DNA from: Panax quinquefolius
Lineage: Eukaryota > Streptophyta > Magnoliopsida > Apiales > Araliaceae
Direction of reading: 5' to 3'
Assembly: GCA_020205615.1 (NCBI GenBank)
Contig: CM035152.1
Span: 116,348,043 to 116,412,042 of the forward strand
Length of the DNA stretch: 64,000 nucleotides
Shown: piece after piece, positions 12,241 to 23,734 of the stretch
Layout: every line of letters starts with the position of its first letter
Numbering within the stretch: the first letter of the stretch is position 1
Program-made: the position numbers and the translations under genes
The notes under the pieces: model-generated
Database searches by the model: none
Seen by the model: the letters and a program-made list of their open reading frames with translations, nothing else
Told to the model about the DNA's origin: nothing

Positions 12241-12960
12241 AGCAAACTCCTTTCTTATCCGTGATCGGTTTTGTTCTTATTATCCTTTGTTTATGCCTTT
12301 CTATATACCTTCTTTGAATCGTTCTTCTTTTGAGAAGATCCTTTGGCCCCTACCAAGAAGACATGGTCTTTCTTGGTTGAAAAGTGACTCTCAACATTTT
12401 TCAATATATTAAGCAAATCAATGAAGTGATATCTAGCTTGTTCATATGAAAAATTCACAACAATTGTGAAAGGAGTCCGGAGTGAGTGCAAGATCAAATC
12501 TTAGCTCAACTCTCCATCCATGACAAAACCGGTTGTCCTAATTGATCAATCAAATTGATTATGTTAAGAACTTTTTATGCATACTATATAGTGCCATTGG
12601 CCATTCTAGATCGGAAGAGCTCCTTAGATATCTCGATATCTATCGGTCCTACTTTCCTCACCATCAACTACTTGATGTGCGGGAATATAGTAGGAGCATC
12701 CATAGTTTCATCTTGTGTTGAAGCTCGTTACTCATGGATGCGTAGCATGATGCGTTGAGCCAATCTGCATCATCTTGCCACTTTCTAAAAGTAGCAATCT
12801 CTTCCTCGAGGCATTATTCTGCAACCATTGCGAGGATAGGCATATGGACATAAGATAACTTTTCAGCCGTGAGAACTTTTCTCAATTTCCTTAATCAATC
12901 CGTTTAATTCAGTCCGATTAAATAGCATCTAATATGCTTCGCAGTGATAGTAATTTTAGA
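12241..12960 (-). pseudogene. Copia gag of element C
   Basis: The 12291-12497 frame carries the end of a UBN2-type gag: MILHSL, then DLLNILKNVESHF and a lysine-rich tail. Upstream, broken pieces show VLTAEKLSYV-like and FRKWQDDAD-like residues and an ASMS end, all typical of copia gag. It begins about ATG 12962 (minus). Multiple stops. Confidence 0.75.
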
Positions 12961-14219
12961 CATTGTAAAATTTTGTAAATGAATTTGTAATTAACAATAT
13001 TTTAACATACATTCTTTTATTAATTACCAAAATAAATTTAGGTCTTGTTTTAAATTGGTATCTCCCACTATTTTCTTCAAACTATATTACCCTCACTTAT
13101 ATAGTTCGGCAAAATCTAATTAAAGACTAGCTAGTGAGAATAAGGATCCCATTTCAAATGTATATAGCCTTGTTGTGACACAACAAACTATATATAAATA
13201 AATAGGTAGACAACTTTTGTCAATTACATCAACTATGTGACTCCTTTTCTTTTTGCTCTTAGATTATTTTGATCAAGTGGTGGCACATCCGAATCAAAAT
13301 TATCCAAGTTAAGTCCGATCTAGCACTCCATATATTCAAAAAAGAAAAATATCATCCTTGTGGTGACACAACAAAACAATATTGTTCAATTTTCTTTATA
13401 AGCATCAAATGTGATAAATTAACATCTTAAATACTTAATACTTGCCTTGTGGTGACACAACAAACTCATATTAAATATTTAATACTCTATTAATTTTATC
13501 ATGCTAGAAGGCGACGTTCGATATTCCAAATATCTTTGAATGCTTAGGACTTAATATAAAAATTGAGGGATTTGTTATAAATTTGTCTCATCTTGTTTAA
13601 GCGCAATGTATATATATATATATAAAATACGACATATTAATGAACATCGAAGCATGTTTGCATAATATATAATATATATATAGTATAAGCATGCACATAT
13701 AGAATACTATATTCTACTCGAATTGATTATGGACTTTTATTCTAGTTTGGTTCACTAGAGCCACCAAGTGAACCAAAGGTCAAACCCCCAGGGGTGCAAG
13801 AAATAATATTTAAATATAACTATTACATTTAAACCCTGCTCCATTACAAACGGGGTCTTCATGCGCCTCTTGCTCCTTGATCTCTAATTTTTCAAAATTA
13901 ATTCTAACTATTCCTATTACATAACTATTTTAAAATAAATAGAAACCTTGATCGCAGATCGAGGAGAATACATAGGAGAGAGATAGAATTTACATTAAGA
14001 AAAATTAGAGAAGGCGAGTATCTGAGACCCCATTTAATAAAACCCATACATTCATACATCCAACTAAAATAAAATCCAATCATATCGTCAATAGTCCATA
14101 ATCAATCCCATTTATTATCATACACATCACCATATGCATCAATAAATAACATTCATCTTATGAATAATAAACATTTAATATATATATTGCTATCATTTAA
14201 TGGGCAAATTTAGTTAGTA
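12961..14219 (-). other. Untranslated leader of element C
   Basis: AT-rich and non-coding. It carries three 17-bp near-palindromes (13170, 13358, 13447), an 8-bp perfect stem GGTTCACT/AGTGAACC at 13749-13774 and a (TA)n run near 13609-13622. No primer binding site can be placed because the inner end of the right LTR is lost. Confidence 0.6.
13170..13463. repeat. Three dispersed TTGTKGTGACACAACAA palindromes
   Basis: 13170-13186 is TTGTTGTGACACAACAA, a perfect 8-bp inverted repeat around one base. 13358-13374 and 13447-13463 read TTGTGGTGACACAACAA, each preceded by CC. They lie in the leader of a copia element. Confidence 0.85.
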
Positions 14220-15000
14220 TAAAAAGTATTTTTGAATCAAAATAAACTCCTTTATTTTAATCCAAATTTAAATCAAAATAAAACTATTTTATTTTAATTT
14301 ATCCAATTTTGAATAAAATAAACTATTTTATTTTAATCAAAATTTTAATCAAAATAAACTCCTTTATTTTAATTAATTATGGAATCCAATTCCATATATA
14401 TAAAAAAATATTAAAGGAAACACTTTTATTATTTAATTTCCTATTTACAAAAAAAATAAAAGGAAACCTTTTATTTTGAATAATATGAAATCTTATTTCA
14501 TATTTAAATAAACTCCTTTATTTAAGGAAACACGGATTTTTTTTTCTATTCACAAATAAACTCCTTTATTTTGAATAATATGAAATCTTATTTCATATCT
14601 AAATAAACTCTTTTATTTAAGGAAAGATGAAACACGGATTTTTTTGGAATCTCCAACTCTAAAATAAACTCCTTTATTTTGAATAATATAAAATCTTATT
14701 TCATATCTAAATAAACTAAAACTTTATATTTTATTTAAAATAAACCTGATTATTTTAAATTCAAAATAAACTTTTTTTAATTATTTTAATTAAGAATAAT
14801 ATGAAATCTAATTTATATATCAAATAAACTTCTTTATTTAAGGAAAAATAGAATCCAATTTCAACTCCAATTAGTTATCATGGAATTTTTTAAAATTCCA
14901 ACTCTAATTAGTTAGCATGAAATTCAATTTTAAAATTAAAATAAATCTTTTTATTTTAAGATTAAAATAAACTTTTTTCGATTTTAAAATTAAAATAACT
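14220..15000. repeat. Array of AT-rich palindromic units
   Basis: AAATAAA-CTCC-TTTATTT (perfect 7-bp stem) recurs about eight times, often followed by ATGAAAT-CTT-ATTTCAT (another perfect stem). Units are about 55-60 bp and degenerate to both sides. It lies inside copia element C next to its damaged 5' LTR. Confidence 0.8.
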
Positions 15001-15025
15001 TTTTATTTTAATAATAAAAAAATTA

Positions 15026-15072
15026 ATATATATATATATATATATCTTTATATATATATATATTAAATTATT

Positions 15073-15128
<56 letters not shown>
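15026..15128. repeat. (TA)n microsatellite
   Basis: Nearly continuous TA dinucleotides broken by CTT and TTAAATTATTC. It directly abuts the truncated inner end of the right LTR of element C. Confidence 0.9.
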
Positions 15129-15130
<2 letters not shown>

Positions 15131-16757
15131 CGTAAAAATCGTAGTTTAAAAATTTTACAAACCTTCCTTCATCTTAAAATTAAATTAAAAAAGAAATAAA
15201 TCATACCCTTGAAAGAAGATCGTGTCATCACCTCCAAATCCTTTCGAAGTTCAATTTCTTTGAAAAAGATGATCCACCAACACAAATGTTTATGATTTTT
15301 CTATCTCTATAAGGAGGGTTTGCCTTTAATGACCAATTTATGATGTGGGCAACCCACCTTAACAATTATGTTTTTTAATTAATTAATTCTTTTAATTAAT
15401 TAAGCCCTAATCTTATTAGGGATAATTAATTAAACTCTTTAACTAATTTTCCTTCCTAATCTTATTAGGAATAAATGAGAGTACTTATATTAAATTAATT
15501 CCTAAACTCTTTTAGAAATTAAAATAATAATAATTGTAATAATATTAATAAGACTCCTCTTATTAATTTATATTTAATATTTCTAAAATATTAAATAATA
15601 AATATTAATCTATTTAATTTATTCTATCACCATAGATTAAATTAAATATACATAACATATATTATTACGATTATGCCATTAACTTCTTAAATAATTATTC
15701 TTCCTTTTATGGTGTGACCTTTAGGTTCTCCATATTAAACCTATTGTGAATAAATCAATTAGAACAATTCTAATCTTATTTAAATAAATAAATTAAATAA
15801 TTAATTTATTTAAATAATATTTATTCTACAATAGGATAAGCCTCCCTAGCGATCAACGACTTTCCGGATAATATAGATTTCAACATTAATCATTAAAGAA
15901 CCTTTGAGTAAATAGTTACTGATAATTCAATCCTTCCACCATACAATGTCCCAATTAAATATAAGATATGGAATTCTTGTCAAGTCTTATTTTATTTAAT
16001 TATATGTATTTCGACCTTAAATGCACTAACTCCAAATAATGCAAATTAGAAACTCCTTTCTAATTTCATTCTCGCTTTACCAAGGACTCTTTGGGTTGTC
16101 ATTTATCGAATCACATAGGACATTTCTCTTCTTTTATTAGAAGTGGTAGATTCTTTATTGATCATACATTATCTCCATGTATAACTTATTATACCCAAGC
16201 ATACCCTTTGATATACCCTAAGGGTCTTAAGGAATAAGTCAAAGTATAACTCATCATACACAAGATACTATGATGATCTCAAGTCCAAGGATCACTTGTA
16301 TTACTATCACTTTGTGAAATTCCTATTGACAGCAAATAAAACTCCATTAGGTATTCCTTAGCGAGCCACGTTCGATGAACTTATTCTCTAATAAGCACCT
16401 ACATACTTGCTTTAGTGTCTCCACACAAATGATCATGAGATCAATCATCCTCATCCAATGAGCAAACAACGTATGTACCAATCTATCCGGATTCACTAAT
16501 CCCAAATTTAGTAATCCAACAATTTGGAACTATTTTAGTTTTAAGCTTTCTAAGAATTTAGATCTCATTAGAATGATCATCATCATTATTCTAAAAGCAT
16601 TGCTTAAAACTATGGGTTTATCACATATTATAAAACAACATTATGCAGATAATTAAAAGCCTTTAATAAATTAATACCTTTTATTAATAAATGAATAAGA
16701 TTGTTACAAAGTATATGCTTTATCATCAAACATGATTGTTGTATGCATACTACTTTC
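15129..16757 (-). repeat. 5' LTR of copia element C, inner end lost
   Basis: Aligns with 8160-9973 from the point AAGCGTAAAA onward. The first ~55 bp (TGTTAGG...) are replaced by the TA microsatellite. The TATA box of the left LTR is lost here (the site reads CAATTTATGATG). The outer end is TACTTTC with the terminal A missing. Confidence 0.85.
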
Positions 16758-16843
16758 GGATAAAGGGCACGGAAAGCTATCTTTAAGGCAAGCTTTGTTC
16801 AAATCCCAATAATCCACGCAGACTACTTTCCCCTACGGTTTTA
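16758..16843. repeat. Right copy of long host duplication flanking element C
   Basis: Repeats 8015-8103 with small gaps (for example GACTACTTTCC against GACTCGCACCTTTCC), then continues uninterrupted into the RT-coding sequence GGCATGC that A-right also has at this point. Confidence 0.85.
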
Positions 16844-17352
16844 GGCATGCAGAACAATGTTGGATATCCACTCCAGGATATGTAGACACCGTGATGATGC
16901 CGAATTTGAAATTATTTCACAATTTCTTCTTTAACCTTTAAACTCCACTCAGGTTTCAATCGCCTGAGCTTTTTCCTAATCGGGCTTGAATCCTTCTTTA
17001 ATGGGAAGGCGATGAAGAACAATGTCAGTGGACAAACCCACCATGTCTTCATGAGACCATGCAAACTCATCCTAGAATTGGGTTAACAATGCAACCATGT
17101 CATTCCGCTGAGTTGTGGTGAGGTCTGAACCAATCTGGATTAGCTTAGGGTTGTCTAAGGTTCCAAGATTAAAAGGAGTGGTTTGATCAAGATTGGGTTT
17201 GGGTTTGTCTACGACCCATTCCTTAATCTCTTGAGGTATCTCAATGTCCTCTTGGATGTCCATCAAGTCTGAGTCTAACTTTGCATCAAAGTTCATTATT
17301 CTTGTGGAGAAGGCACCTCATCGGCAAATGCAAGTACATCTAAATTCGAGTC
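16844..17352 (-). pseudogene. RT N-terminus and pre-RT linker of A-left
   Basis: Minus strand holds the region before the RVCVDY motif plus the linker 17072-17296 (FDAKLDSDLMDIQEDIEIPQ, then NPKLIQIGSDL). The linker matches A-right at 46260-46480 with high similarity. It is separated from the rest of RT by element C. Confidence 0.8.
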
Positions 17353-17508
17353 CTCGAAACAAAAGATGCTTTCACTTAATATATGCAACTGTTCAATCAT
17401 ACAAAAGTGTTAGCATGTACGTGATAAAATAACTCGCTTTAGTCTTTGTAAAGGAAAGCAATCAATTAAAGTTATCTACAGAGAGCGGAGGATTTTCGCC
17501 CAATTTAC
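17353..17508 (-). other. Putative protease-RT intron (A-left)
   Basis: Minus strand: GAGG|GTAAATT ... TTTCGAG|GACTCG, 156 nt, full of stops in all useful frames. It corresponds to 46057-46204 in A-right, which ends in a better acceptor (TTTGATTTCAG). Ogre-type Tat elements are known to carry an intron here. Confidence 0.5.
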
Positions 17509-18254
17509 CCTCGTAGACCAATGCATGAGTCTTTACTCCAATTGTCGAGGGCAAAGTCCTGAAGGACTGCAGTGATGGAAGGATCATCCGTGTCTTCCTT
17601 CTCCCAAATGATAACCATGATATCTGGGCAATCATCATCTGGGGTGTATCTGTTTGTATATTCATCATGAACAATGACGCGGATGCCTGCCATCATCAAG
17701 GCAAGGTCATGTTTACATTTTCATTCCTTTTCTTCCACTTCGAGATGAGGAATCAGCACCTCTTTAGCTTTGATTGGCACCGGTTTTAAATAGCATAGCC
17801 ACAACGAGCAGGCCGACACCTTCTTGGAGATTGCATTAACTCATGAGGTAAAGGTATAGAAAATCGCCATATAAGTGCAGGAAGCTTGAGGAACCTGCTC
17901 GTGCTTATGAGGATTCCTATGTCTGGAACTAGAAGAATAGCCTAGCCCGGCTGTTCTAATTTGACTGGACATTTGGATAGGGTTCTTAATACCCTATTGA
18001 TCCTTACCAAGCCCTTGTCTAGGTTGATGACCCAATAACATCATTTCTTGAGTGGCCGACATATCCTCGGCAGAAATCTTGGGTATGGGAAGTGGCGCTC
18101 CCATAGAATGGTATTGCGTATTACTCACTTCCAAAGTATGGAAACTGGCCGGTTCAACTTCTGAATTAAAGCTGATAATTGGTAGAATTCCTTGTTCAGG
18201 ACAATTCGGCTCAGCGTTGACAGTGACTAGACTATTGTTGATGATGTATTTTAG
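17509..18254 (-). pseudogene. Protease-RT linker of A-left
   Basis: Continuation of gag-pro after the protease core. Recognisable pieces (VHDEYTNRYTPDDDCPDIMV, then a DDPSI-VLQDFALDNW block) have close counterparts at 45880-46040 in A-right. Role unknown; conserved in Tat polyproteins by position. Frameshifts split it. Confidence 0.7.
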
Positions 18255-18690
18255 TTATTGATGTAATGTGGATGGAACAGCTCCATCCATGTGTATCCAT
18301 GGTCTCCCCAATAGCAGGTTGTATCCTGAATCTATCTTGAGGACGTGGAAGGATACATTGAATGTATTTGGACCAATCTCAATTGGCAATTCAATCTTTC
18401 TGATGGCATTTCGTCGGGATCCATTAAAAGCTCGGATGATCGTATGGCTGCTTTGGATCCGCTTGAGATTGATATTCATTTTTACTAAGGTGGAATAAGG
18501 ACAGATATTTAGAGATAAGCCTCCATCTATCAATACTCCTTCTAGCATGTACCCGGAAGACAACACTGCGATGTGTAATGGTTTGCAATGACCGGTCCCT
18601 TCGGGAGGTATATCGTAATCATCGATGAAGGATATCACATTCTTTGTTGAAAATGTGATCAACCAAATGTTGAAATTTTTCCACATCCAC
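18255..18690 (-). pseudogene. Aspartic protease of A-left
   Basis: Cleaves the Gag-Pol polyprotein. The active-site motif is GVLIDGGLSLNICP (usual form DNGSS or DGGSS, so one Ser is replaced by Leu). The flap-side and closing motif is YNLLLGRPWIHMDGAVPSTLHQ-like, split here as YNLLLGRPWIHMDGAVPS near the end. The frame is open over 143 codons and ends TGA/TAA at the end of this block. Matches 35530-35664 joined to 45161-45346 in A-right. Confidence 0.85.
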
Positions 18691-21070
18691 CGATTTTTAG
18701 CAAGTAGGCTTCTTCTAAAACCTTCAACAAGATCTTCCGTGATCCTCGGAAGAAAACTAAATCTAGTATTGAAATGCGGTGTGGAGCTTCTAAGCTTAAA
18801 ACCACTTTGGCTTCATTATGACCCATAATGGGAGGAATTTTTCAATCTTCTCCATGGGCAATTTACCCTTTTCTTCGCAAAGTAGGTTTGATAACCCGTT
18901 GAGGAAGGTATAGTGGATTTTGTTTGAATACATTTGTAGCGATGGTATGAGATGTGGATCCTTTAGCTTCTCCATAATTCCATGGAACTTTATGCAAGCT
19001 GACAATGTGGATGTTGTGGTCTCAGGTAAAGGAATCGGCTGCAGTGCGGCCACTTTCAAAGTTATCGGCTCCTTTGAGTTGAATTGGTTTTATGGAAAAT
19101 ACTTTGATAGTTTCATCATCCACTTTGGAGATAATCGCAATCCATCCTTCCATTGGGTAGGGTATGCATTCCCACCCTTGAGTTGCACAGTGTAATCATC
19201 TGCTATTTGCGGACACATGCACCGTCAATAAGATTACGAATAAGATGGCGGAGTGCCCAAATTCTTTGTCTTTGTGACCATGAGAATGTGAATGATATTG
19301 ACATTTTATTAGGATTTAACCGCCTCGGCGGGGATTGATTGGAGGGAGAAGGAATGTGATTCTTCCTTCATTGATCAACATTTGAAGTATCTCCTCCATA
19401 GGTGGCCCAGATAGGTGAATTCCCTTTGATTGGCAAAATCCCGATGGGCTTTAGCACTTGCTTTCGCTTTGAACCTTATCCTCCATAGCTTCGCTTTCTG
19501 AAGGTGGTGAGGAGGCATTTATAACAAATAGAAGGAGATAGTCATGCTCTTGCCTTATTAATTGGCGTGTGACTTGGTGCTGATGGGTCACCAGTTCTGC
19601 CAATTGCTCAATTTGTTTGGAAAGAGCTTTCATCTTTCGTTCCATGGTAAATCGGAACTTTAGCATAATCCCATTTTGTCAACACCGTCTTTGATGGATT
19701 GGGATGATTCGCTATTAGAATTGGAACCTTTTATAGTGCTCCAACCGATCATGTTGACCTCTTCTTCTTTGTTTTGAGGAAGAAAGTTGTCTTGCACATG
19801 AGGTTGATCTGGTTTGGTGACTACAATCTCACCGTTGTCTATCAAATCCTGAATCTTATGTTTCAAGGCCCAACAATCTTGAGTATCATGCCTGGGTGCC
19901 CCGGCATGATAAGCACACTTCCAAGTAGCATTAAAACCCTTCCATTAGGGTCATTGGTGGAAGAAGATGTGTAATTTTCTTACGAGCGGTCGGAAAGAGT
20001 AAGAATATTCTCGAGCAAATCCCCAAAGGGTGTGAACGTCCGAGGTCGCTTTACTTCTCCACTTTTAAGCAACGGAGGGTTTGAAGATTGTGCTGGAAAA
20101 GGGGAATAATTTCTCCTCTGCATAGGCATGCTTGGATTGCCTTTTTGTCCTTGTAGTATCAAGGAAACATCCTCTTCTTTCTTTTTATGGACCCTCAGGG
20201 GGTTGTTTCCATAAGATCCGAATTAAATGTGCTCAGCAACAGCTTTAAGAGCGGCTAGGTCTTGAATTTTACCGGACTTCAATCCCATTTCAGCCATCTC
20301 ACATGTGTTTGATCATTTCGAAAAATGGTTTGCCAATACCAAATAGAACTCTCTCACGTAAAAGAGCTTTCCTCAGACATCTATGAAAGTCATGACCATT
20401 TCTGATTACACATGAAAGGAATAACTTGAAGCAAAGAAGTAGCCTCCACCTTTGAGTGCATCTCTAAATGACTCATTAAACTGTTTCTTGACCTTGGTGA
20501 TTTGTTACCAGGTCAGAGCCATCTGAGATTGAAAACGTATTGAGTAAGGGAAGGCGTGAGCCACTCTTTCCAAATATGGATCTTAGAGTTGTCTAATCTG
20601 GTATACCATGAACCAACTTCTCGGTCAGGACTTTTCAAAAACAACCGCATTCTCGAGCTTTTCATTCTCCGCATAAGATCCGAGTTCTCCAATGAACACC
20701 TTTAAATGTGTGTAAGGATCCCCTAATCCATCATATTTCTCAAAATTAGGGGTCTTGAATTTCTCTGGATATTGAACACCAGGAAATATGCAAAGGTCTG
20801 TATATGAAACACTACCATGTGTTCCAATCCCTTTGAGAACGCAATTGTTTCCTCCATTTGAAGGACCTTTTTCCTAATATCACCGGTTATGCGGATCTCC
20901 TTTGAGATGCGTGCCTTGAGGTCTTTGTTGGTTGTATCAAGCCCGATGTTCTCGGAATTGTATTTTCCGGACTTTGAACTCCCCTTGTGTAGAGGATTAC
21001 GTATGTGTAGGTATCTTCGCACCTCGAGTGGTAGATGTGTAATTCTTTTAGTAGAACAACCAAGTCTGTG
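18691..21070 (-). pseudogene. Gag of A-left
   Basis: Capsid-nucleocapsid polyprotein. The N-terminal part (20723-21022) ends in KKVLQMEETIAFSKG, followed by the retrotrans_gag core in broken frames (20300-20720). The nucleocapsid has a CAYHAGAPRHDTQDC finger near 19880-19925 with all ligands kept, and a second finger-like region nearer the protease. The block 19451-19866 shows KALSKQIEQLAELVTHQHQ, a coiled-coil-like stretch. Many stops. Confidence 0.8.
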
Positions 21071-21867
21071 ATTTATTTACTCAATCCAATCAAATTCTTC
21101 TCTGGAAATGCAATTAGGCAGACCGTTCTAAGAGGACATGATTGGGTCAGTAGTTCATGACCTTTTTGGATTTTGACCGATGTGAGTGCCCAATTGCTTC
21201 CCTACAAAAGACTTGCATAGTTTAGTCTTAGGGTAATATAAATGTTATCATAACATGTCCGTTTTAGGAATTTGTCACGCAAAATCGGTTGTTAATTGAT
21301 AACATGTCATGCATGTGATATATTCTTCATATTTTCCATTACATATGGATGAACATGGAATAAAATTATAAGTAAATGCTTTTACAAGTAATTGAAAATG
21401 GAAAGCATGAAGAAACTATCCTCCGCGTTTGGTTTATCAGAGGTTGACCTATCCTAGGGTTTCTCTCACGGCTTTTCGGCATGAAGGTTCCCAGATCATA
21501 GCAATCTACTTGTCGAGAAGTTAATCCTATTCGTTCAACCGGAGGCGAATCTGAGTGGTGCCTTTCCCAGCCCCCCTGTGAATTATTCTTCCCACGAGTC
21601 CAATAATCAAACACCAACAGGATAGCCTCACGGTGGAGGACCACACAACATACATTCACATACAACGTGTCTCACCATTTATGCAAAATGATGACATATG
21701 CCAAGCACTAATATCACCAGATAGATATTTAGCGAAGGCATAGAATTAAAATGCATTCATACACATTCATCAGAAATGTAAATACAACATTCACACACAA
21801 GCATATAACAATTTTAAAAAGCTTGTAATAGCGGCTTAAGCCCTCTTACTGGAGTCCCTAGCAGAGG
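21071..21867 (-). other. 5' leader of A-left between LTR and gag
   Basis: About 0.8 kb, no supported coding. Directly downstream of the LTR the minus strand reads CCTCTGCTAGGGACTCCAGT, where the primer binding site should be. It resembles the CTCTGCTGGGGAC start of many Tat/Ogre leaders, but I cannot assign the tRNA. Confidence 0.6.
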
Positions 21868-22616
21868 TGTCGACGTCGGGATTTTTGAGTGTCCCTTTTC
21901 GTTACTTGTTCTTTGGTGTTCTCATGTTAATGTGAGATTTGTTTGAAAAAACAAGTGAAAAAGGTCCGACATGTGTAATGTCGACGATTGGACTTTAAGA
22001 GTCGCCAATTGGTGTATTTAATCGTTACACTGCTTACGCGAACCGAAAAGGCTTGCACATTGACCCAGTGATTTGACACTACTAAACGAATTACGTGAAA
22101 CCGAGATTCATTTTGGGTCCGAGGGCTTGATTATGCGGGAGGGAAGGTGTTAGGCACCCCGACATCCGTGTTACTACTTGTGATGTACCACTTTTCAAAG
22201 AAATTGTTATATGAATGTGTGTGTTGTGTGTGTGTGTGGATCAATATACAATTATTTGAAAGTAGTCTGCGAGGCCTCGTTCGCACTTATATACACAAGG
22301 TTTGAATTTTATAGAAAAATCCAGTTTTAACCAAGATATAGCAATGACGTTTTGTAAAAGAGCTTTTTCAAACCCTGTGCTCAATAGGAATTGAGACCTT
22401 TTCATACTTCCATTTTATTATTAAATGTCCTATTGTTTGCTTTTATTTTCGAGATCACAAGCATTCTAGAAAATAATATCTGATGAGTGCCGAACTCCTC
22501 ATGGGCAAGACAGCCACCAAGGAAACACTCAAAAGATGTGTATGCAGAGTAAAATGGACAGGGCTTCCTCGCCTTTTTCCTTCTCTCTCTCTCCTCAAAT
22601 GGCTGACCCAAGCCTT

Positions 22617-22626
22617 GTATATATAG
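22617..22626 (-). promoter_or_regulatory. TATA box of A-left LTR
   Basis: TATATATA-like on the minus strand, 45-60 bp before a pyrimidine/purine transition (CTCTCTCTCTCC on plus), at the same place as TATAAATA in the A-right LTR. Confidence 0.65.
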
Positions 22627-23040
22627 ACGGATGGCCACAAGTACACTGCAGGCTTGAGTTATACCTCCGCAGTGTACTGCTGCGGTCATCAGTGGATCCG
22701 AGCCTCACGTCCTGGCTCGTCTCGTAGTACATGCACTCATGCATCAGAATGTCTGCCGAACTTGCGTAACTTCAATCCGAGAATCAACGAGGTATATCGG
22801 ACCTTCTTTGGACCGCTGGTGTTTAGAGTTACGCGAACGACATGGATTAGAGGTTATGCGAAAGTCGAAGAGGGGTCTATGCCAATGGTCTTCAAGCTTC
22901 AAATTCTATCCAAAGTACTGCCACACATAATAGTTACTCGGGATTGTCAATCCTCAATTCTTGTGGGACATTGTTGGATGTATGTATGTATGAAGTGTTG
23001 AGACGACGTGCCATTTGTCGAAGGAACAAGATGATGTTTG

Positions 23041-23260
23041 ACTCCTCGCCGGGGTTATCGCCGGTTTGAGTTGAAAGTAGACGTTGCTCAGGGTTACAAC
23101 TGTGATTAGACTACTTGTTGGTATGCCACGATATCATCTTATTGACGTGGTAAGATGACGTTGTGACTCCTCACCGGGGTTATCGTCGGTTTAAGCGGAA
23201 AGAAGACGTTGCTCAGGGTTACATCTGAGATTGGGCTACTTGTTTGTATGCCTCACTGTC
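23041..23260 (-). repeat. Two-copy ~120-bp tandem repeat in U3 of A-left LTR
   Basis: Units starting at GACTCCTC (about 23040 and 23165) share GGGGTTATCG, AGACGTTGCTCAGGGTTACA and GGCTACTTGTTTGTATGCC-like blocks. Each unit contains two of the hairpins listed for 23049-23679. Confidence 0.8.
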
Positions 23261-23679
23261 ATCTGTGGATGTTCCTCTCTGCCTGTTGTTATCTCCGGGT
23301 CTGAGGTGTGTGTGCCTCGACAGGATGTCTGAGGTTGAAGCTAATTGCATATGTTTTAAACAAGCATTTTCGGGGTTATCGTCGGAACTGCAATGGCATC
23401 CCTTGGGGCTATCGCCAAGGATGGTGTTGCTACTCCCAGTGTTGTCCCTAGGATCGAATCGTCATGGTGTTATCGCCGAGACGTAATCGCCCTCTCTCGG
23501 TGTTGTTGCCGATCTTTTGATCTACAAATCTCGGGATTATCTCCGAGATTGGAAATAACATTCCCGGTGTGTATTCCGGGTTTGAAGTGATGTTCCTGGT
23601 TTGTGTTCCGGGTTAGAATTGAACTTCGGGTAGTATCCGGGATGGATGTAAGCTGTCTTTCAGGGTTATCTCCAAAAGA
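23049..23679 (-). repeat. Hairpin array in U3 of A-left LTR
   Basis: Inverted repeats with 8-nt loops: 23049-23064 (CCGG stem), 23173-23190, 23212-23229 (CTCAG/CTGAG), 23400-23421 (CCCTTGG/CCAAGGA), 23529-23548 (TCTCGG/CCGAGA, perfect), 23563-23580 (CCCGG/CCGGG), 23656-23679. On the sense strand most loops are variants of CGATAACC, AGATAACC or ATGTAACC. Matches the array at 56702-57108. Confidence 0.85.
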
Positions 23680-23734
23680 AGAATATACCCTCTGAAATGT
23701 TAGTAATAGAGTGCAAAAAATTTCAGTGTCTACA

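Larger units (their letters stand above)
8104..16757 (-). mobile_element. Element C: degenerate Ty1/copia retrotransposon
   Basis: Two related LTRs (8104-9973 and about 15129-16757) enclose copia gag and RT-RNase H remnants on the minus strand, with the order gag (12241-12960) then pol (to 9990), so the right LTR is the 5' LTR. The outer edges are TGTTAGG (left) and ...TACTTTC(A) (right). It sits in the RT of A-left. No intact frame remains. Gag and RNase H residues fit Ty1/copia, but the lineage is unresolved. Confidence 0.88.
1..23734 (-). mobile_element. A-left: giant Tat-lineage Ty3/gypsy retrotransposon, 3' end off window
   Basis: Read on the minus strand the order is LTR (21868-23734), leader, gag, protease, RT, RNase H, aRNase H, integrase, then two genes on the opposite strand (1-3894). 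The 3' LTR must lie left of base 1. Domain order with a second RNase H between RNase H and integrase is the hallmark of the Tat lineage (Ogre/Retand-like). The RT is interrupted by copia element C (8104-16757). The outer LTR edge (TGTAGACAC on the minus strand) abuts B-family LTR sequence at 23735, so A-left inserted into a B LTR. It is the inverted counterpart of 33140-58973. All frames are broken, so it is non-autonomous as it stands. Confidence 0.88.
21868..23734 (-). repeat. 5' LTR of A-left
   Basis: Bounded by TGTCGACGTCGGG (inner) and ...GTGTCTACA (outer) on the plus strand, so on the sense strand TGTAGACAC ... CCCGACGTCGACA. It is 1867 bp against 2329 bp for the A-right 3' LTR; the difference is mainly missing repeats around R/U5 plus gaps. 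It carries a (TG)n tract near 22218-22236, matching (CA)n at 58611-58630. Confidence 0.88.

Noticed and set aside
13170..13186. Bacterial-type operator for the TTGTTGTGACACAACAA palindrome
   Set aside because: The setting is a plant copia leader; no bacterial gene or promoter is present.
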